Shown here: piece after piece, positions 1 to 20,500 of the stretch
Position numbering within the stretch: the stretch's first letter is position 1
Layout of the letters: each line of letters opens with the position of its first letter
Assembly (NCBI GenBank): GCA_028583605.1
Contig: CM053328.1
Location: 30,921,578 to 30,985,577 of the forward strand
Length of the DNA stretch: 64,000 bases
Origin: Dastarcus helophoroides
Taxonomy: Eukaryota > Arthropoda > Insecta > Coleoptera > Bothrideridae
Direction: 5' to 3'
The notes under the pieces: model-generated
What the model saw: the letters and a program-made list of their open reading frames with translations, nothing else
What the model was told of the DNA's origin: nothing
The model's database searches: none
Position numbers and translations under genes: made by a program

Positions 1-6354
<6,354 letters not shown>

Positions 6355-6399
6355 AACTGTATTACTATTAGTTAAAAATTGTGTTAGTTTTAAGATAAA

Positions 6400-6405
6400 A
6401 ATAAA
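6400..6405 (+). terminator. Polyadenylation signal of PRPF6
   Basis: AATAAA 46 bases after the PRPF6 stop codon, the expected position for the 3' end of the mRNA. Confidence 0.75.
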
Positions 6406-6879
6406 TGTCAAAAAGTAAGATTTTCTTAAGTTTTCTTTGTGAAGTTTTTTAATATCAAATATGGCAGATGTGCGATGGATAACAGTGGAATGCAGGTAAA
6501 CGCTACCTCTTTTAGTAATATAAGAATTATTTTAAATTAGAAATATTACATATGAAACAGAAAACTAATTAGAACCATAAATTTGAAATGTTTTGAACCA
6601 TTTTTTTATGTTAACTAGAGTTTTTGAAAAAAATTGACTATGTGTAAGTGGCTTTCAGTCTTTAAAAAACATTAAAAATTTTTTATGCTTTAGGATCAAT
6701 AATTTTTTTTAACTGGTTTTTATTACCATATTTAAAGTCGACCGATTTTGCCAATAAAAGAAAATTTGAAGAAAAAAATTTTTAAAAGATGGAAACGTGA
6801 AGTTACAAGTGTTCTGGAAATATTTTCAGAATCTCATTCTTGCATTTTTTTAACAATTTGAATTTTTTTTAATGTCGAC

Positions 6880-9800
6880 TGCAGAATTTCTAAGTTAAAC
6901 TTGAAATTATGTTTTTTCAACAAATTTCAGCAATTTTGTTATTCAAAGTCGAAATCTTGGCAAATATTCAACTTAAAATTCTTAATTTTAAAAATTCGCA
7001 TCTCTAGATCAGACTGAGTTAAATCTCAAATTTGTTTCATCCAATTTGTTCAAAAATTGTTGAAAACTTTGGATTTGGAGTAGAAATTTGAAAATTGGGA
7101 TTTCTAAAAATAAATTTGGAGTAATTTTTCAAGTTTTCGACTTGTACACCTAAATTTTCAGATTTAAGTTAAAATATGCAAATTTCTCTCAACATTGAGA
7201 CTTTAAAATTGAAATTTGAATTTTAATCTTTATTAATTAACGCTAGATAAATTTGGAAAATATGTTGTATAGGTTTTAATTTTAAGCAAAGACGTCAGTG
7301 TTTTTATCATAGCTTCGAACCGGAAACCGAAAAAATTCGTTATTTGTGTCGGAACGAAAACCTGAACGGAACGAAAAGAAAATATCGGTTTATTTCGGTT
7401 CAGTGCAGATTCAAAAGTCCACAGTTAACAAACTCTCCCCCCTTCAATGTCAATTTTACATTAATAGTCTCAAATTTCAACCAAATATTTTGCTTGACTA
7501 TTATTGTGTTGTTCGCAAGTTTTTTTAAAACTTCGACTTTTTTTTAATAAAATTTCAAATTTGAACTTATTTTTATTATTTTGTCCCATAAATATCAGCT
7601 TTAAACTTAAAATGTTGAATTTTTCTAGAAATATTGATGTCTATTTTTAAATATTCCGACATTTATCACCAGCATTTAAATCAAAAATATGTAGAATTTT
7701 GTAAAATAAATTTGGAATATTTTATTCAATTTTACCTTTTTTCTCAAAATTCTGGGTTTACATTTTCAATTTTTTCCTATTATTTCAATTGTTATAAAAC
7801 ATTGGTGCCTGATCCATAGTTCCTGAGTCACATGTGGTTTGCAGTAACCTTTGATGTGACTCGCGTTGACTATGAAGGAAAAAGGTATCCCATTTTTTAA
7901 ATAAATTCATGTCTTCAAAATGATGTCAAACACTCTGTAAAAAAATCGAAATTTTAATTTTAAAATAAAAAAAAATTAAAAATTTAACCTTAACGTAAAA
8001 AGTTTAACGCAAATATCAAAAATTCTAGAAATTCGAAATAAATGTATTTAAAAAAATTAAGTTTTCAAACTTCAAATTTAAGACTTGAAATTATCAAAAA
8101 AGTTTAAAAAGAAAATCTGTAAAATATGTAGCATTTTAAGAAGTATAATTTTCAACATTCAATTAAAAATTTTATGCAAAACATTGAAAAGATAAACTGT
8201 TATAACAAAACTCTTCTCGAATTTTCAATTCTAATATTTAAACACAAAATTTTGAGAAAATATCGAAATTTTAAAATAAAAAACTAAAAGTTATTCACAA
8301 GAATTTAGTTTTAACACGAAATTTCGAGAAAATGGTCTAAATTTTGAGATTAAAATCGATATTTCGAGAAAAAATGAGAACTTTGGGATTAAGATAACAT
8401 TTTGAGATAAAAAGTCAGAATCTCTAAAAAAGAGTCTAGGTTTCGAATTTTACATCGAAAATTTTGAATAATAATAACAAGGTTCAAGTCTGAATCCACA
8501 ATTTTCAGAAGTAACTCGCCTAAGAAAGTCCTAAAATTTCGGCCTTATTTTCGCATTTTGAGATGAAAGTAAAAATTTCGTTGAAATGGTTAAAACTTCA
8601 ATTAAAATTTTTGAGAAACGTTTTTTTTAATGAATGGCACTTTTTTGGAAATTGTGACTTTTTTCCTCGAAACTTCAGTTTTAATCTTAAAATTTTAAAC
8701 CTAACCATTTTACTTTGAGAACAAAGTTTAAATGTCCAGAGAAGCTTAAAATTGATAAAAAATTATTTCAGTTAATGAGAAATTATGAGAAAAATTCGAA
8801 TATTTTAGGAAAAACTAGAAATTCATAATTTTTTTATTATAAACTTTCGAGGTTGTAAATGTCAAGTTTAAAGTCGGAATTTTGATTTTTTTAATAAATA
8901 ATATTTTTATTTTGATACAAAATTTCTAGGAAACCTTAGTTTTTTTCGAAGTTTTGGGGTAAAACGGATTTTGTTTATAAATTTGCATTTTACCCACGGC
9001 GTTAATAACTTCAAATTTTCAAAATCGAAAATACCAGAACTTTCCTAAAATCTGTGGTTTTTCTTCAAATTTCGAGTTTTCTGTCAAAATGTTCAACCTG
9101 AAATTTAAATTTTTACATTTTTCCGAAAATTTCAACTTTAGAATCAAAATATTGACTTTATTTCGACTTTTATTTTAAACACTCGGGTTTTCATGAAATT
9201 TTGAGTTAGAACCCAAAATTATTTGAAGTTGAAATTTTTTGATTTGATCTCCTGAGGTCAAAGCTTCAAAAAAATTCTTTTTTTAAATTTTTCTCTTAAT
9301 CGTTTTCCTTAATTAAAAAATTTCAACTTAATAGGGAAATTTTGGTCTTCATTATTTACGTAATTTGACTTTAATGAGAAAATTTCGAATATAAGCTCGC
9401 TATTTTAACTTGTATATCGAATATCCGACTTTAGTGTCATGTTTATTAATTTTATTTAACATTTCTGCGACCCAGTTTGGAAATATTTAAATTTTTAATC
9501 GCCACATTTCAAGAAAAAAGTTTTTGTAAGAAACCTAAAAGTTTATTAAAATTTTTTATCAAATAAAAGTGCTAACTCGGATTTTTGACTAAAAATTTGG
9601 AATTCTCAACATTTGTTTAAAAAATCAAAGTTTCTAAAAAAATGGAAATCTCATTGGTTATTAAAGTTTATATTTTGACAAACGTTTTTCAATCAAAATA
9701 TAGACTATTTCAAAAAAATGTTGATATTTTTCTCTTCAAATTTAGGCTACTTTTATTTTAAAAAATTAGAATTTCCAATTTAAACCTTTGATCCTTGGAA

Positions 9801-10860
9801 TATAATAAAATTTCGAAAAGAACCTGAAATTGTCTTCTTCCAATTTCCTGAAAACTTCAAAATGCTTAAAAGGAATTAAGAATTTGGATACAGTTTTTTT
9901 AATATGTTTGATATATTTTTTTAAATTTTTACATTTGTCTTAAAATTTGATATAAAAATTGCAGTTGTTTTTTTTTCTAAAATTTCGATTTGAAACACGA
10001 AATGTGGCCGTTTTCCAAACATTATGACTTTTTATGTTCACACCCAAATCTCAAATTCGAATGTTGAAAAGTCGAAATCTTGAGATAGTTTTATTTATGA
10101 ATTTAGTTTGTTTTTTCGAAGTTTGATCTTCGATTGAATTGAAATTTAGATTTCTTTCGAGAACTGTGAATTGTTTCCCGTAAATTTGAATGTTTTCATC
10201 AGAATGTGGAATTAAAACACGAAATTGAAAAGATGTCAACATTTAACTTACAATATCAAGGTTTAACTTATACTTTTAAGAAAGTAGTCAAAATTTGAAA
10301 AAAACCCTCGAAATTAATCATAATATTTTGACTTTCAACTGGATTGTTCGAGTATTTTCTCTAATCTTAAAATCTCTAGTTTAAGTCGAAATTTTGCAAA
10401 TTAATACTTTTTTAATCTTGAATTTTTTGCAAAATTCTGCGATTGCTAGTTTCTTTCTGAAAATTTTACTTCAAATTCAATTTCCTAGCAATAGTAACTT
10501 TGTTTTATATATTATTTTCTAAACATAACTTAAACTTAATAAGTTTTAAGATTTCTAAATAGTTTAAACTCAATATTTTGTAATATATAATGATCACATA
10601 TTTTATATTAAAAGATGTTTGCTGGGATTCATCCTTTTTTGCCATCACTTTAATCATGATAATGGTTTTTTATTCTATTTATTCTAAAAGTTAGATTACA
10701 AACTTACAATTTCTGCATTTTCTAAAAAAAATGACTTTATACTCAAAATTTCAACTTAAATTATTTCTTAAATTTTAGGGTTTATTTTTTTGAAATTCGG
10801 ACTTTTGTTTCGAGATTACTTAAAATGTTTTCTTTCTTTTAAATAAAAAATTAAAAATTA
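6880..10860. repeat. Diffuse AT-rich satellite block
   Basis: About 4 kb of degenerate ~20-base units on the theme AAATTTCGACTTTTTT and its complement, e.g. TTTCAACTTTAGAATCAAAA. Only short chance ORFs occur. The block is bracketed by two CCGGAAACC-type repeats (7313 and 10869). No gene is seen here. Confidence 0.7.
7313..7405. repeat. AACCGGAAACCGAAA-type short repeat block
   Basis: CTTCGAACCGGAAACCGAAA followed by variants GGAACGAAAACC and GGAACGAAAAG. Related blocks lie at 10869-10995, 25677-25805 and 28780-28880. They sit at the edges of satellite stretches. Confidence 0.6.
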
Positions 10861-10868
10861 GTCACTTG

Positions 10869-10995
10869 GAGCTTAACCGAGAACCGAAACCGGAAAAAAC
10901 CGTTATTTTTGTCGAAACGAAAACCGGAACTAAACCGATATAATTTTTTTTTTGGAACGAAAACCGGAACGAAAATAATAACGTTTCGAAGCTCT
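10869..10995. repeat. AACCGGAAACCGAAA-type short repeat block
   Basis: Same vocabulary and orientation as the block at 7313: ACCGAGAACCGAAACCGG, then GGAACGAAAACCGGAACG twice. It ends the satellite block that starts near 6880. Confidence 0.6.
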
Positions 10996-11980
10996 GGTTT
11001 TTATAATATTGAAATAAAAGAAGTAATATCTTTTGAATGCGTTACAATTAAAATTTTAATTATCAATTTTAAAGCGGGTTTTTGTCACATTTTCGGGTTT
11101 AGCTCCCAATTTAAACCATTATTTCTCCGGGTTGAAGGTTTAGCCAACATTTTATGGAATCATAGCGGTAATTTCTATATGAAATAAGAGCACCCTTATT
11201 TTTGGCCAATAATTTTTCGTAAGCGGCGAATATTTAAAATCTTGTCGCGACAGATGGCAACCCTAATAGTAATACACTCTTAAATCCACTCTAAAAAGTT
11301 TTTTCCAGTAATCCCATCTGAAAGTTCTTCTAGATAACTTAATTTGCTTTAATTTGATTGGTTTCTGATGATTTTTTGCTAAATTATTCTCGTTCAAAAT
11401 ATATATTTTTTTTGATAATAATTAGGAAATTAATGGTCGTAAAGAAAGTGCGGGTAGATGTTTGAAAACTGCAAGGCATTCTCTATACACCCTATTATTG
11501 GTTTCTGATAATTTTATTTTGTATGAGGAAGATGATTGAAAATGTAAAAAATTCTGCGATTAGGGATATTCGCTTAACTTGACATAACTTTGCAGATAAT
11601 GAATGAACTAAAGACATTGTAACTTTTCCACCTCAAGAAATCTCAAAGAAACCCTAAAAGTTTCATTTTTTATTCCGTTCGGAATGATCGAATTTATAAT
11701 TTAGTAATATTTTTATCCTGAAAATGTTTTTTAAGCAACAATCCACATTTTTTTTACATAGAGAAGCTAAAAAAGTTTGAACTGAAGATCTGAAGCCCAA
11801 AAAGTTGAGGCTTTAATTTCCTTTTCTTATTTTCCCCTAGGATTATTTTTTCCAGTTACAGACTTTTAAAAATTTGCGATTTCATATAACTTTTAATTTC
11901 TCTGCCTAGTTTATAATATGTGATAGTTTTTCGTGTAAGTCTAAGGTGGAATGGAAAATATTACTCGGCAATGGCAACAA
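10996..11980. other. Non-coding AT-rich stretch
   Basis: No ORF with protein-like composition, no repeat I can define and no splice context. It forms the 3' flank of gene A on the minus strand. Confidence 0.5.
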
Positions 11981-11982
11981 TG

Positions 11983-11988
11983 TTTATT
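11983..11988 (-). terminator. Polyadenylation signal of gene A
   Basis: AATAAA on the minus strand, 61 bases past the stop codon at 12049. Confidence 0.65.
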
Positions 11989-12048
11989 AATACTAATTTA
12001 GGATCAAAATAGTAAACAGACACAACTACTACGTTAAAAATAACAATA

Positions 12049-14427
12049 TTATCTATGCTGAAAATTGTGTGCAAATACCCCAAAATTGTTCGGACCTGTA
12101 AATAGTGGAAACTGCTGGAAATTATTCTTCATATCCGATTCATCGTAAGAATCCGGGAACGGTTCAATCTTTTGGAGATAGCTTAACAGCGACAGGAAAA
12201 GAGCTCTTTTTTGTTCTTCAGCAGATATCAGACAAGCCGAAGAGACTCTTTGATTTAGAAGATGCGGATTGTAATTAGGGGGTATATTATTTTGAACTTG
12301 TAAATAGTCTTGGGAATAGTCCGGGGAATAATTTAAGGAATATTCCGGTGGGTAATTTTCTAAATAATAGTATCCAGGAGGGTAAGCGGGTTGATTTTGT
12401 GGAATACTTGGCGTTTTCATTATGCTTTTAAGTGAACTTTTATCCGGTAACAAAACTTCTGGAGGTTTAATCGGCGGTTGTTTAGTTTTACGATTTTTTT
12501 TGTGTTCTTTCAAATTTGAATCTTCTGTTGTGATTTTAAACCTTTTAAACTTTTTACCAGATAATGAGGTCCCAGTTGTCATCGATTTTATACTGCTCTT
12601 GGTGTGTTTATGTTTCGTACTTAACGAAGGTATTCTGAATTTATCGCGGTGTGGTGATGAAAGGTTATTATAATTGTTATTTGTTGAGTTTCTATTGCTG
12701 AAGCCATTCGGTCTGCAGATATTTTCAGATTCTCCTAGGAGTTTCGTTAACCGCTTATGTAGTTCTACCAAGTAAGAGGATTCGGTCGGTGACAAATCTT
12801 TAGATTTTTGTTTCTTTTTTGGACTAGAATTACCACTTTTGATCGTATAAGGAGGTTTTGGTCGAACTGACATATCAGATGAAAATAAGTTTTTGAGAAA
12901 TCGTTGAGTTTCACTCGACTGAACGTCTACAAAAACTTTAAGCTTTTCATTGCTAGCATTAATCGGACTTGCATCATCTCTTAGTAGTTCATTAGCTAAT
13001 TTTTCATAATCATCAAAGAAAGTGTCATCTTGCTGTTGTTGAATACCAGAAGGACCTGGTTTATTTAGAATGTCATCTGAAAGTTTTGCGGGTGTAACAT
13101 TTTCACTGCTACTTTCATCGTTTTCACGATTTTTATTTCTTTGTTTTGTGAATGTTTTACTTTTATTATTTAGCCTCTTCGCACCACTTTCAAGAAATTC
13201 ATTCCACAATTTTGTTTGCAATTCTTGCTGATATGTATCATTATTATTACTAAATAATTCCTCTCTAGATCTTTCTATTTTGTCCTGAAGTGCCTCCAGT
13301 TCTGCTTTAACAATTTCTTGCCTTACTATTTCTTGTCTAAGAACTTCGGTGATATTAGGTTTTATATCAAGACAATTGTTACCTCTCATTTCATTATTCT
13401 TTTCTGGACTATCACTTCTCTGAAGTAAATTCTCTCTAGAAGATGTCTTATTTACTTTGGCCCTGAATTTACGTTTTGCACTTGTAGGTTTTTCTTTCTT
13501 TATAGGATCCTTATTCCCAAATTTTTTGTTATTATTTTGGTTTTTGATTTGCTTTTTTTCCTCATTTCTGTTTAATACGTTTCTGCCGGAATTTGAATCT
13601 AGCAATTCAGAGATTGAATGGTTTTTTTCACTCACAGTTGATGACTCTAGATAGGTCGTTTTTTCTACAGAAGTTGTGTTACATTCTGTAGCATCTGTTG
13701 TGGGACTTTCACTTGATGCACAAAACATCACATTACTTGATGTTGGAGGTTTGTTCATCCAACTTTCTGAGGAACCCCACGATGATATGGGAGGATGAAT
13801 TTCAACGACGTCCATTTTATATTTGTTGGTTGGCGCTGATGGTTTCGGTTCTTCATTTCTTAATAATTTTCTCGTTGATTTTTCCGTGTCTTTTGTAGAT
13901 GCCAAATTCAAATTGCCGCATAATCTGTCAATAATTCCATTGAGGACAGTTGATACACTATGGCGGCATATTGAAGCAGTTTTGTTGTCCATTATTTTAT
14001 TACCTGTGGGTAATTTTTCTTTTATGTTGCTTTTCTTTGTCATAGATTTTTCGTTTGCTGAATAGTGTATATTTTGCTTGTTTGATGTGGTGTAAGCACT
14101 ATCTCCAACAATACTTGTTATATTGTTCATTTTTCAATTTAGATTTAGCGTCAGGTGATCTTGGCATTCTCGAAATTTTTGATATTTTTTTGTCATCAAT
14201 GCAGGTCTTACCTACAGCTTGTCTGGTGTTGTTGCGATTACTGTCACAATGCCAACTAGTTCTTTTCTGAATTATGCTTTCAGATTCCGTTATTGTGGAC
14301 ATTTCATGAAAATGAATCGTTCTTGATGTAGATGTATCCACTGTTTTGCATGCCTTACTTGCATCAACTGATTGGGATATACATATCACTTTGTTGCATT
14401 CAAGTCTAGCCAGTTCACTTTGCGCAT
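12049..14427 (-). CDS. Gene A last exon, with +1 frame break
   Basis: Acceptor GCATTTCAG before 14427. The first frame runs from 14427 to a stop at 14099 (DAQSELARLECNKVICISQS onward). The second, 693 codons long, runs from ATG 14130 to 12049. They meet at a run of five A's (14130-14134): one base too many there breaks a reading frame that is otherwise open for almost 2.4 kb. The second part has a charged helix (LQDKIERSREELF), KKKQK basic patches, TESSYLVELHKRLTKLLGES and a Pro/Tyr-rich C-terminal region. No known domain is seen. Confidence 0.75.
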
Positions 14428-17400
14428 CTGAAATGCAATTTTTACGTTAATAGGTTAAGGAAAAAGGTAAACTAAATACAACAATATGGGACAGTTAATC
14501 TATATTAAAATAAATATTTTTGTTTAAAAAGCGGTTTAAGCAGAGACTACTGGGTGTAAGCGAATAGTTTAAAAATCTCTCTCGTTTTGAGGACGCTTCA
14601 TTAGTTGCACATTCGGGGACGTGCATGTATGCTAAACTAATGAAGCGCTCATTTTCCTATTTCTACTTTAAAATAGATATTTTGAGCTTTTTTCCCAAAA
14701 TGTTTACCTTTTTTCTGGAAATTCTGACTTTTTTCTCGAAATTTCGTTTTTTTTTGTTAAAAAATACTTTGAGTCTTAAACATTTTTAAATTTTAAGATT
14801 TTTTTAAAAGTATTTAATGCCTTAGTTAAAATTACTATTTTACATTCAAAATCTTTAGTTTATAGATTTTTGAAAATATCCACTTGAAATTATTTGTTAA
14901 TTTATCGTGTTTCTCGAAATTTACACCTTTTTTCTAAAAATTCGGAGTTTAAATCTAAAATGTTTATTTTTAACTAAGAATTTATACAAATTTTTATATT
15001 TAGTTTTACCTTAAAATTTGAACCTTTTCTGAAAAGTTCCAAATTATCGATGTTTTTCTTAAAATTTTAATTTTAATCTCGAACCTAATTATATGTTATA
15101 TTATATATTATATATTTCCCGAAATATATTTTTTTTGTTTAATTTTAATCTCGAACCTAATTATATATTATATTATATATCTCCCGAAATATACTTTTTT
15201 GTCAGCATTCTGGGTGTAATCATTTTTAATTCTCAAATGGAGAAATTTTCATTTCATAAATTTAGAAGTTTTTATTTAAATTTTTGTTTAGTGCTAGAAC
15301 ATTTCAGTTTAAACGTGAAATGTTTCACTTCGTTTCTAAAATATCAACATTTAAATTGATATTTCTACTTTTTACTGTACTTTTAATAAATATTTAAAGT
15401 AAAACATCGAAATTTCAAAAAAGTGTGAAAGCTTAATTTTAAAAATAAATTTCCTTTTTAATTTTAACTTTTTCCTGAAAAAGTTCTATTTAATAGGCTA
15501 CGAGTGTCTCCTAGAACTTTAACTCTTTTTCTGAAAAATTGAAAATTCCACTTTATACTTGATACTATTTTACTTCGTCCCTAAAATTTCAACTAATTAA
15601 ACTAAAACGTTGATTTTAAAATTTAAATTTTCAGTTTTAGCTTCAAAATCTTAGCTTTTTCTAGACATTTCGATTCAAATATGGAAATTTCGAAAATAAA
15701 AATCTAAATTGACGAATGTTTTTTTTTCTTAATTTCAACTTTTTGCTTGAAAGTTTGAGTCCAAATTTGAAATGTTTTACTTTTTTCTTAGATTTTCGAA
15801 TTTAAAAACTTATTTTATTAATTTAAAATTGACACTGAAAAATCTCTGAAAAGTTCCAGTTTAAACTTGAAATGTTTTAATATGTTCCTAAATTTTATCT
15901 CTGGTATCAAACTATCCGTTAAAAACGCATCATTTTCTAAATTTGTGGTGTTTTTCTAATTCTCCACCTTTTTATAAAAATTCGGAGCTTAAAATTAAAA
16001 CTTTTACTTTTAATTTCCCTCGACATTTGGATAAACTTTTATTTTATAAAATTCGAAGTTTTTGTTGAGATTTCTACTAATTGCTGAGACGTTTCAGTTT
16101 AAATCTGAAATGTTCTACTTACGTTCCGAGTTTTTGCTTAAAATTTCAATTTTTTTCGTAAAATGTGCCAGTTTCAAATTTTTTACTTCTTTTTGAAAGT
16201 TTTTTTTATTTTGACTTTAAAATTTTATTTTATAAATCCGGATTTTTCCTTAAAATTTAATTTTTTTCTGAAAAGTTTCTTAAACTTGAAATGCTTTACT
16301 TCTTTTCTCAGATTTTTTATTTTCGAACTCAAAATTTATAGCTAAAACTGACTACATTTTCCATTACAAGTGTTTCTTCAAATTCATACCTTTTTTACCT
16401 TTTTTTTACAGTGAGTCCTCCAGTTCTTCTTAATTTTTGAATAAATATTTTTATAATAAATTTAGATTTTTTGGTAACATTTCTATTTTTTGCCGAAAAG
16501 TTTTAGTTTAAACCTGAATGCTTTTTTTTCTAAAATTTCGTCTTTAAAATTAAAATTCTGACCCTTTTTTTTTTCGAAATTTCTGCTATTTTCTAAACAG
16601 CTTAACATTGCAATTTCGAAAAAAGTCTAACATTTAAGTTTTCAAAATAAATCTCAGGGTTTTTTGAAGTTTTGATTTCTGTTTTACCCAGTTTCGGCCG
16701 AAATTTCGATTCTGACAAGATTAAAAATTTCAAATTTAAACGCGAAATCATTGGAAAAAATTCAACTTTTGAGAATAACTCAAAATTAATGCAACAAATT
16801 CGAGATTTCACTAAAACTTTGATTTTAAAGTTGAAATTTTCAATTTTTAAACTAAAAACTAAAATACTGCAGAAAGAAAATAAAAAAATTTAATATGTAA
16901 TTAAAATATACTGAAATTTTTGAGCTTAAAATTAAATCCAACGGTCCAAACAAAGAAAATCTAAAGTTACCTCAGAAAATGAATTTTGAAACCAAAAACG
17001 TAACATTCAGAATTTAAATTCGAGTTGAAGGTCGAAATTTACAAAAATCAAATCAAAATCCATAAAAAGTTTATATTTTAAAAATTGCAGATTTAAATTC
17101 TGAATTCTGGGAAGAAACTCAAACACTTCGGAAAAAACTCTTTTTTATGTAATCTAATTTATTTTAATTTTCAATTTATTCTCAAATTTTTGACTTCTAT
17201 CTCGAAATTTTGATATTAAATTTAAACTCGAGATTTTACTTAAAGATTAAAATTTGTGAGGAACTCTAAATTTTAAATTTAAAGTCGAAAATTCGAGGAA
17301 AAATCCATTATTTCGAGGTGAAACCTGAAATTTTGAACAACAAATTTTTTTAATAAATTAATCTTTCTCCAGCGATTTGGTGTTTAGAATAGAATTTTGA

Positions 17401-17461
17401 TAAAAAAATCCAGTATTGTTTAAAAGTCAAAATGGTGTGATAAAAAAATGGAAATTGTGCG

Positions 17462-17545
<84 letters not shown>

Positions 17546-20500
17546 ACTCTCTTTCACTCTCTCTCACTCTCTCTCCCTCTCTCTCTCTCTCTAATCTAAA
17601 AATTTCTCAACATTTCAACTTCAATTTTAAACTTAATCACGAATTGTTAAGTTCTAAAATATTTTAATTTTCGACCGGAGTCGAATATTCGAAGTTAAAT
17701 CTAAATTTTTGGTTCAAATCTAAGATTTTTAGGCTTTCCAATGTTCTAATTTTAATTCGAAATTAAAGACGTCTTGTCAAAAAAATCGGAATTTCCAGAA
17801 AAACTCAAAATTTTGAGTTTGATATAGAAATTTTAGAAGGAGGTTATGATAGCTACAAACAATTTAAAATAAACTCAAAATTTATTAGAATAGCCAAATC
17901 TATAAACAAAAGCTTTATCAAATTTTGACTTTCTACAGAGTTTGAGCATTTGGAAATGAAATTTTGAAAATATTTTTCAAAATGCTTATTGTTTTCTTAA
18001 AATTTCGAGTTCAACCTGGAAAATTTTTAATTTTTTATGAAGAAAAAGAACAGGAAAAATTATTGAAAAAGGTAAATTTTGATTTGATATGGCAATTGAA
18101 AAAAAAAGGATTTATTCAAAAAGAATCCTTATTTTCATAAAAATCTTGAAATTTCGACATTTTTTTAGGGGTTTTGAATTTTTGAGCAAAGAAATGGAAT
18201 ATTGAAGACTTTATACAACATTTCCAGTTTCAAGATTAATAAACTCAACAACTTTTTTTTTTGTAAGTTAGGCTTTTTTCTCAAAATTTCATTTCCTTCT
18301 TAAAGTTTCTGTTTTAGCTAAAAAAACTTAATTGGGGTCGGTTTCTAGTTTATTGTCGCAAACCGACTGTAAGTCTTTTTTAGGAGCAATTTTGGTCAAT
18401 TTCAATTTAAGTTCTGATTCAACACCAAATCGATTTCCGCATTTCGTTTTATCATGACCAGATGTGAAAACTTTCACATTAAGTTATTACAAAGGGCAAA
18501 AAAATCACTGCTTTACTGTGGGAGTTTGGGAATGTTTGCCTGTTTTACTCTACAAAAAATAATTAGGTATCTTTTTAAAATCAGCTTTAAGGCTTTGCCT
18601 GTGGAGTAACAGTCTTATAATGTAAATCTGGTTGCGAACTTCCACGATTAGCTTGAAGGTTCATAACGTAACAGGATCATCATGTAAACTAACTGTGAAT
18701 CTCTACGATCGAATTGGAGGACGAATCCAGAAATTTTTTCTGGTAGGGTACAAGACCCTAAGGTAAAAAAATGCTCCCATAAGCTTTGTAGGATTCTTAG
18801 CTTTTATATGGCTAGTGTAGGTCTCTGGGCTTGAATCCACCCAAGAGTTAGAGTATTTTGCTTTAAAAAACCCAAGTGCAGACATTTCGCGTCTAATATT
18901 GATTTTTCGAAAAAGAAGTCCAAATTTAAAATTTTTTGTTATTCTAAAGAACCGAGAATCTGAAAAATTGAGACTTTGAAGAACTGAGACTCAAAGAACC
19001 CCATGGATTTTCCGTAAACTTGATTTAATACCATCAGAAAATTCAATTGATTCTACTTTATCCTTCAAACTACCCAAAAGCGAATTTAATTTGCCTTTAG
19101 TACTGTTGTTTGAAGGATAAACTTGAGCAGTGATTCCCAACCGGTGGTTCGCGAACCCCTGGGGGTTCGCAGTGTTTGCAGAGGGGGTTCGCGAAAATAA
19201 TTTTTTAATGGCGAATTTTTTAAAACGCCATTAAAATCAAAAGCAAAAAAAAACAAAACAAAACCACAAAAATTAAAGAACACACCCACTGTGAAACAGA
19301 ATGTTCGCTACCTGTTTGTTAAGAAATCTATAATAAATTTCAATGTTTTCATTTCTTTTTTCCTTATTTGTTTTTCAAAATTACTTCATCAATATCAAAT
19401 TACATCAATAATTTTATACATTATAATTTATTCCTCTTATTCAAGTAATCAAATACTATTCTCTTTTTATTACAAACATTTATTTATATTTAAAACATTT
19501 TATCAATGTGGTTAGTATTATGTTCTACTTTATATTTAAAATCATTGCAGCGGTTTTCCCTTCTATGTAGTATTTTTTTACAATGCAATTGGAAATAAAT
19601 ATCAAATTAAGGCAGTTTACTACAGACTTTAGGATTAGATACTTGTTTACAACCGGGAACTGGGAGAGTAGTGTTGTATTAACCGACGTTCATACATACA
19701 TAGGCTTAGCACTTGTAAAGCTTGAGTGATAATGATACTGTGACTGTCAAGTTCTCGTGTAAATGATTTAATAATTATTAATTTAATTATTATTATAGCT
19801 TATTTTTATTATGAATCGATGGTTAAAAGCGTGTCGTTTAGAAACGAGACATGATAATCGAGATGATAGTACTGAAAGCTGTAGTGAGGTACCGTTTTAC
19901 CAGACGAAAAACAAAGAAAATGATGATAGAAAAGGGAAAAAGCGAAAATATGACAGCGACTATCTACAATTGGGTTTTCATTTTACTGAGGATGAGTCGG
20001 AACCTAAACCGCTTTGTATTATATGTAACGAAGTTCTTGCCAACAGCAGTTTAAAACCATCACTTCTTCGTACACATATTGAAACAAAACATCCGACCCA
20101 CAAACACAAACCTCTTGAATATTTCAAAAGAAAATTAGCAGATATCAAAAAGTGTAGCCTTTCTTCTTTCTTTACTTCAAACGAAGATAGTAACATGGCC
20201 CTTGAAGCACCATTTCGAGTGAGTTATAGAATTGAAAGATCTGGACAAGTGCATACAATAGCAGAAAATTTAGTTGGACCATGTGCGAAAGATATCGCCA
20301 AATGTATGCTTGGGGAAAAGGCAGCAAAGAAAATTGAGCTAGTTTCCTTATCAAACAACACGGTGTATAATCAATTATTTTGCAATATGACAAATATATA
20401 TTCTATCAAATTTTATTGCTTATTTTTACCTGTCATTAAGACTACATAGGGGGTTCGTCAAATTTTTTCGGACCTTTCTTTTGGTTCACGAGAAAAAAAA

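Noticed and set aside
17350..17667. Ser-Leu and Arg-Glu dipeptide repeat ORFs
   Set aside because: Direct by-products of the (CT)n microsatellite.
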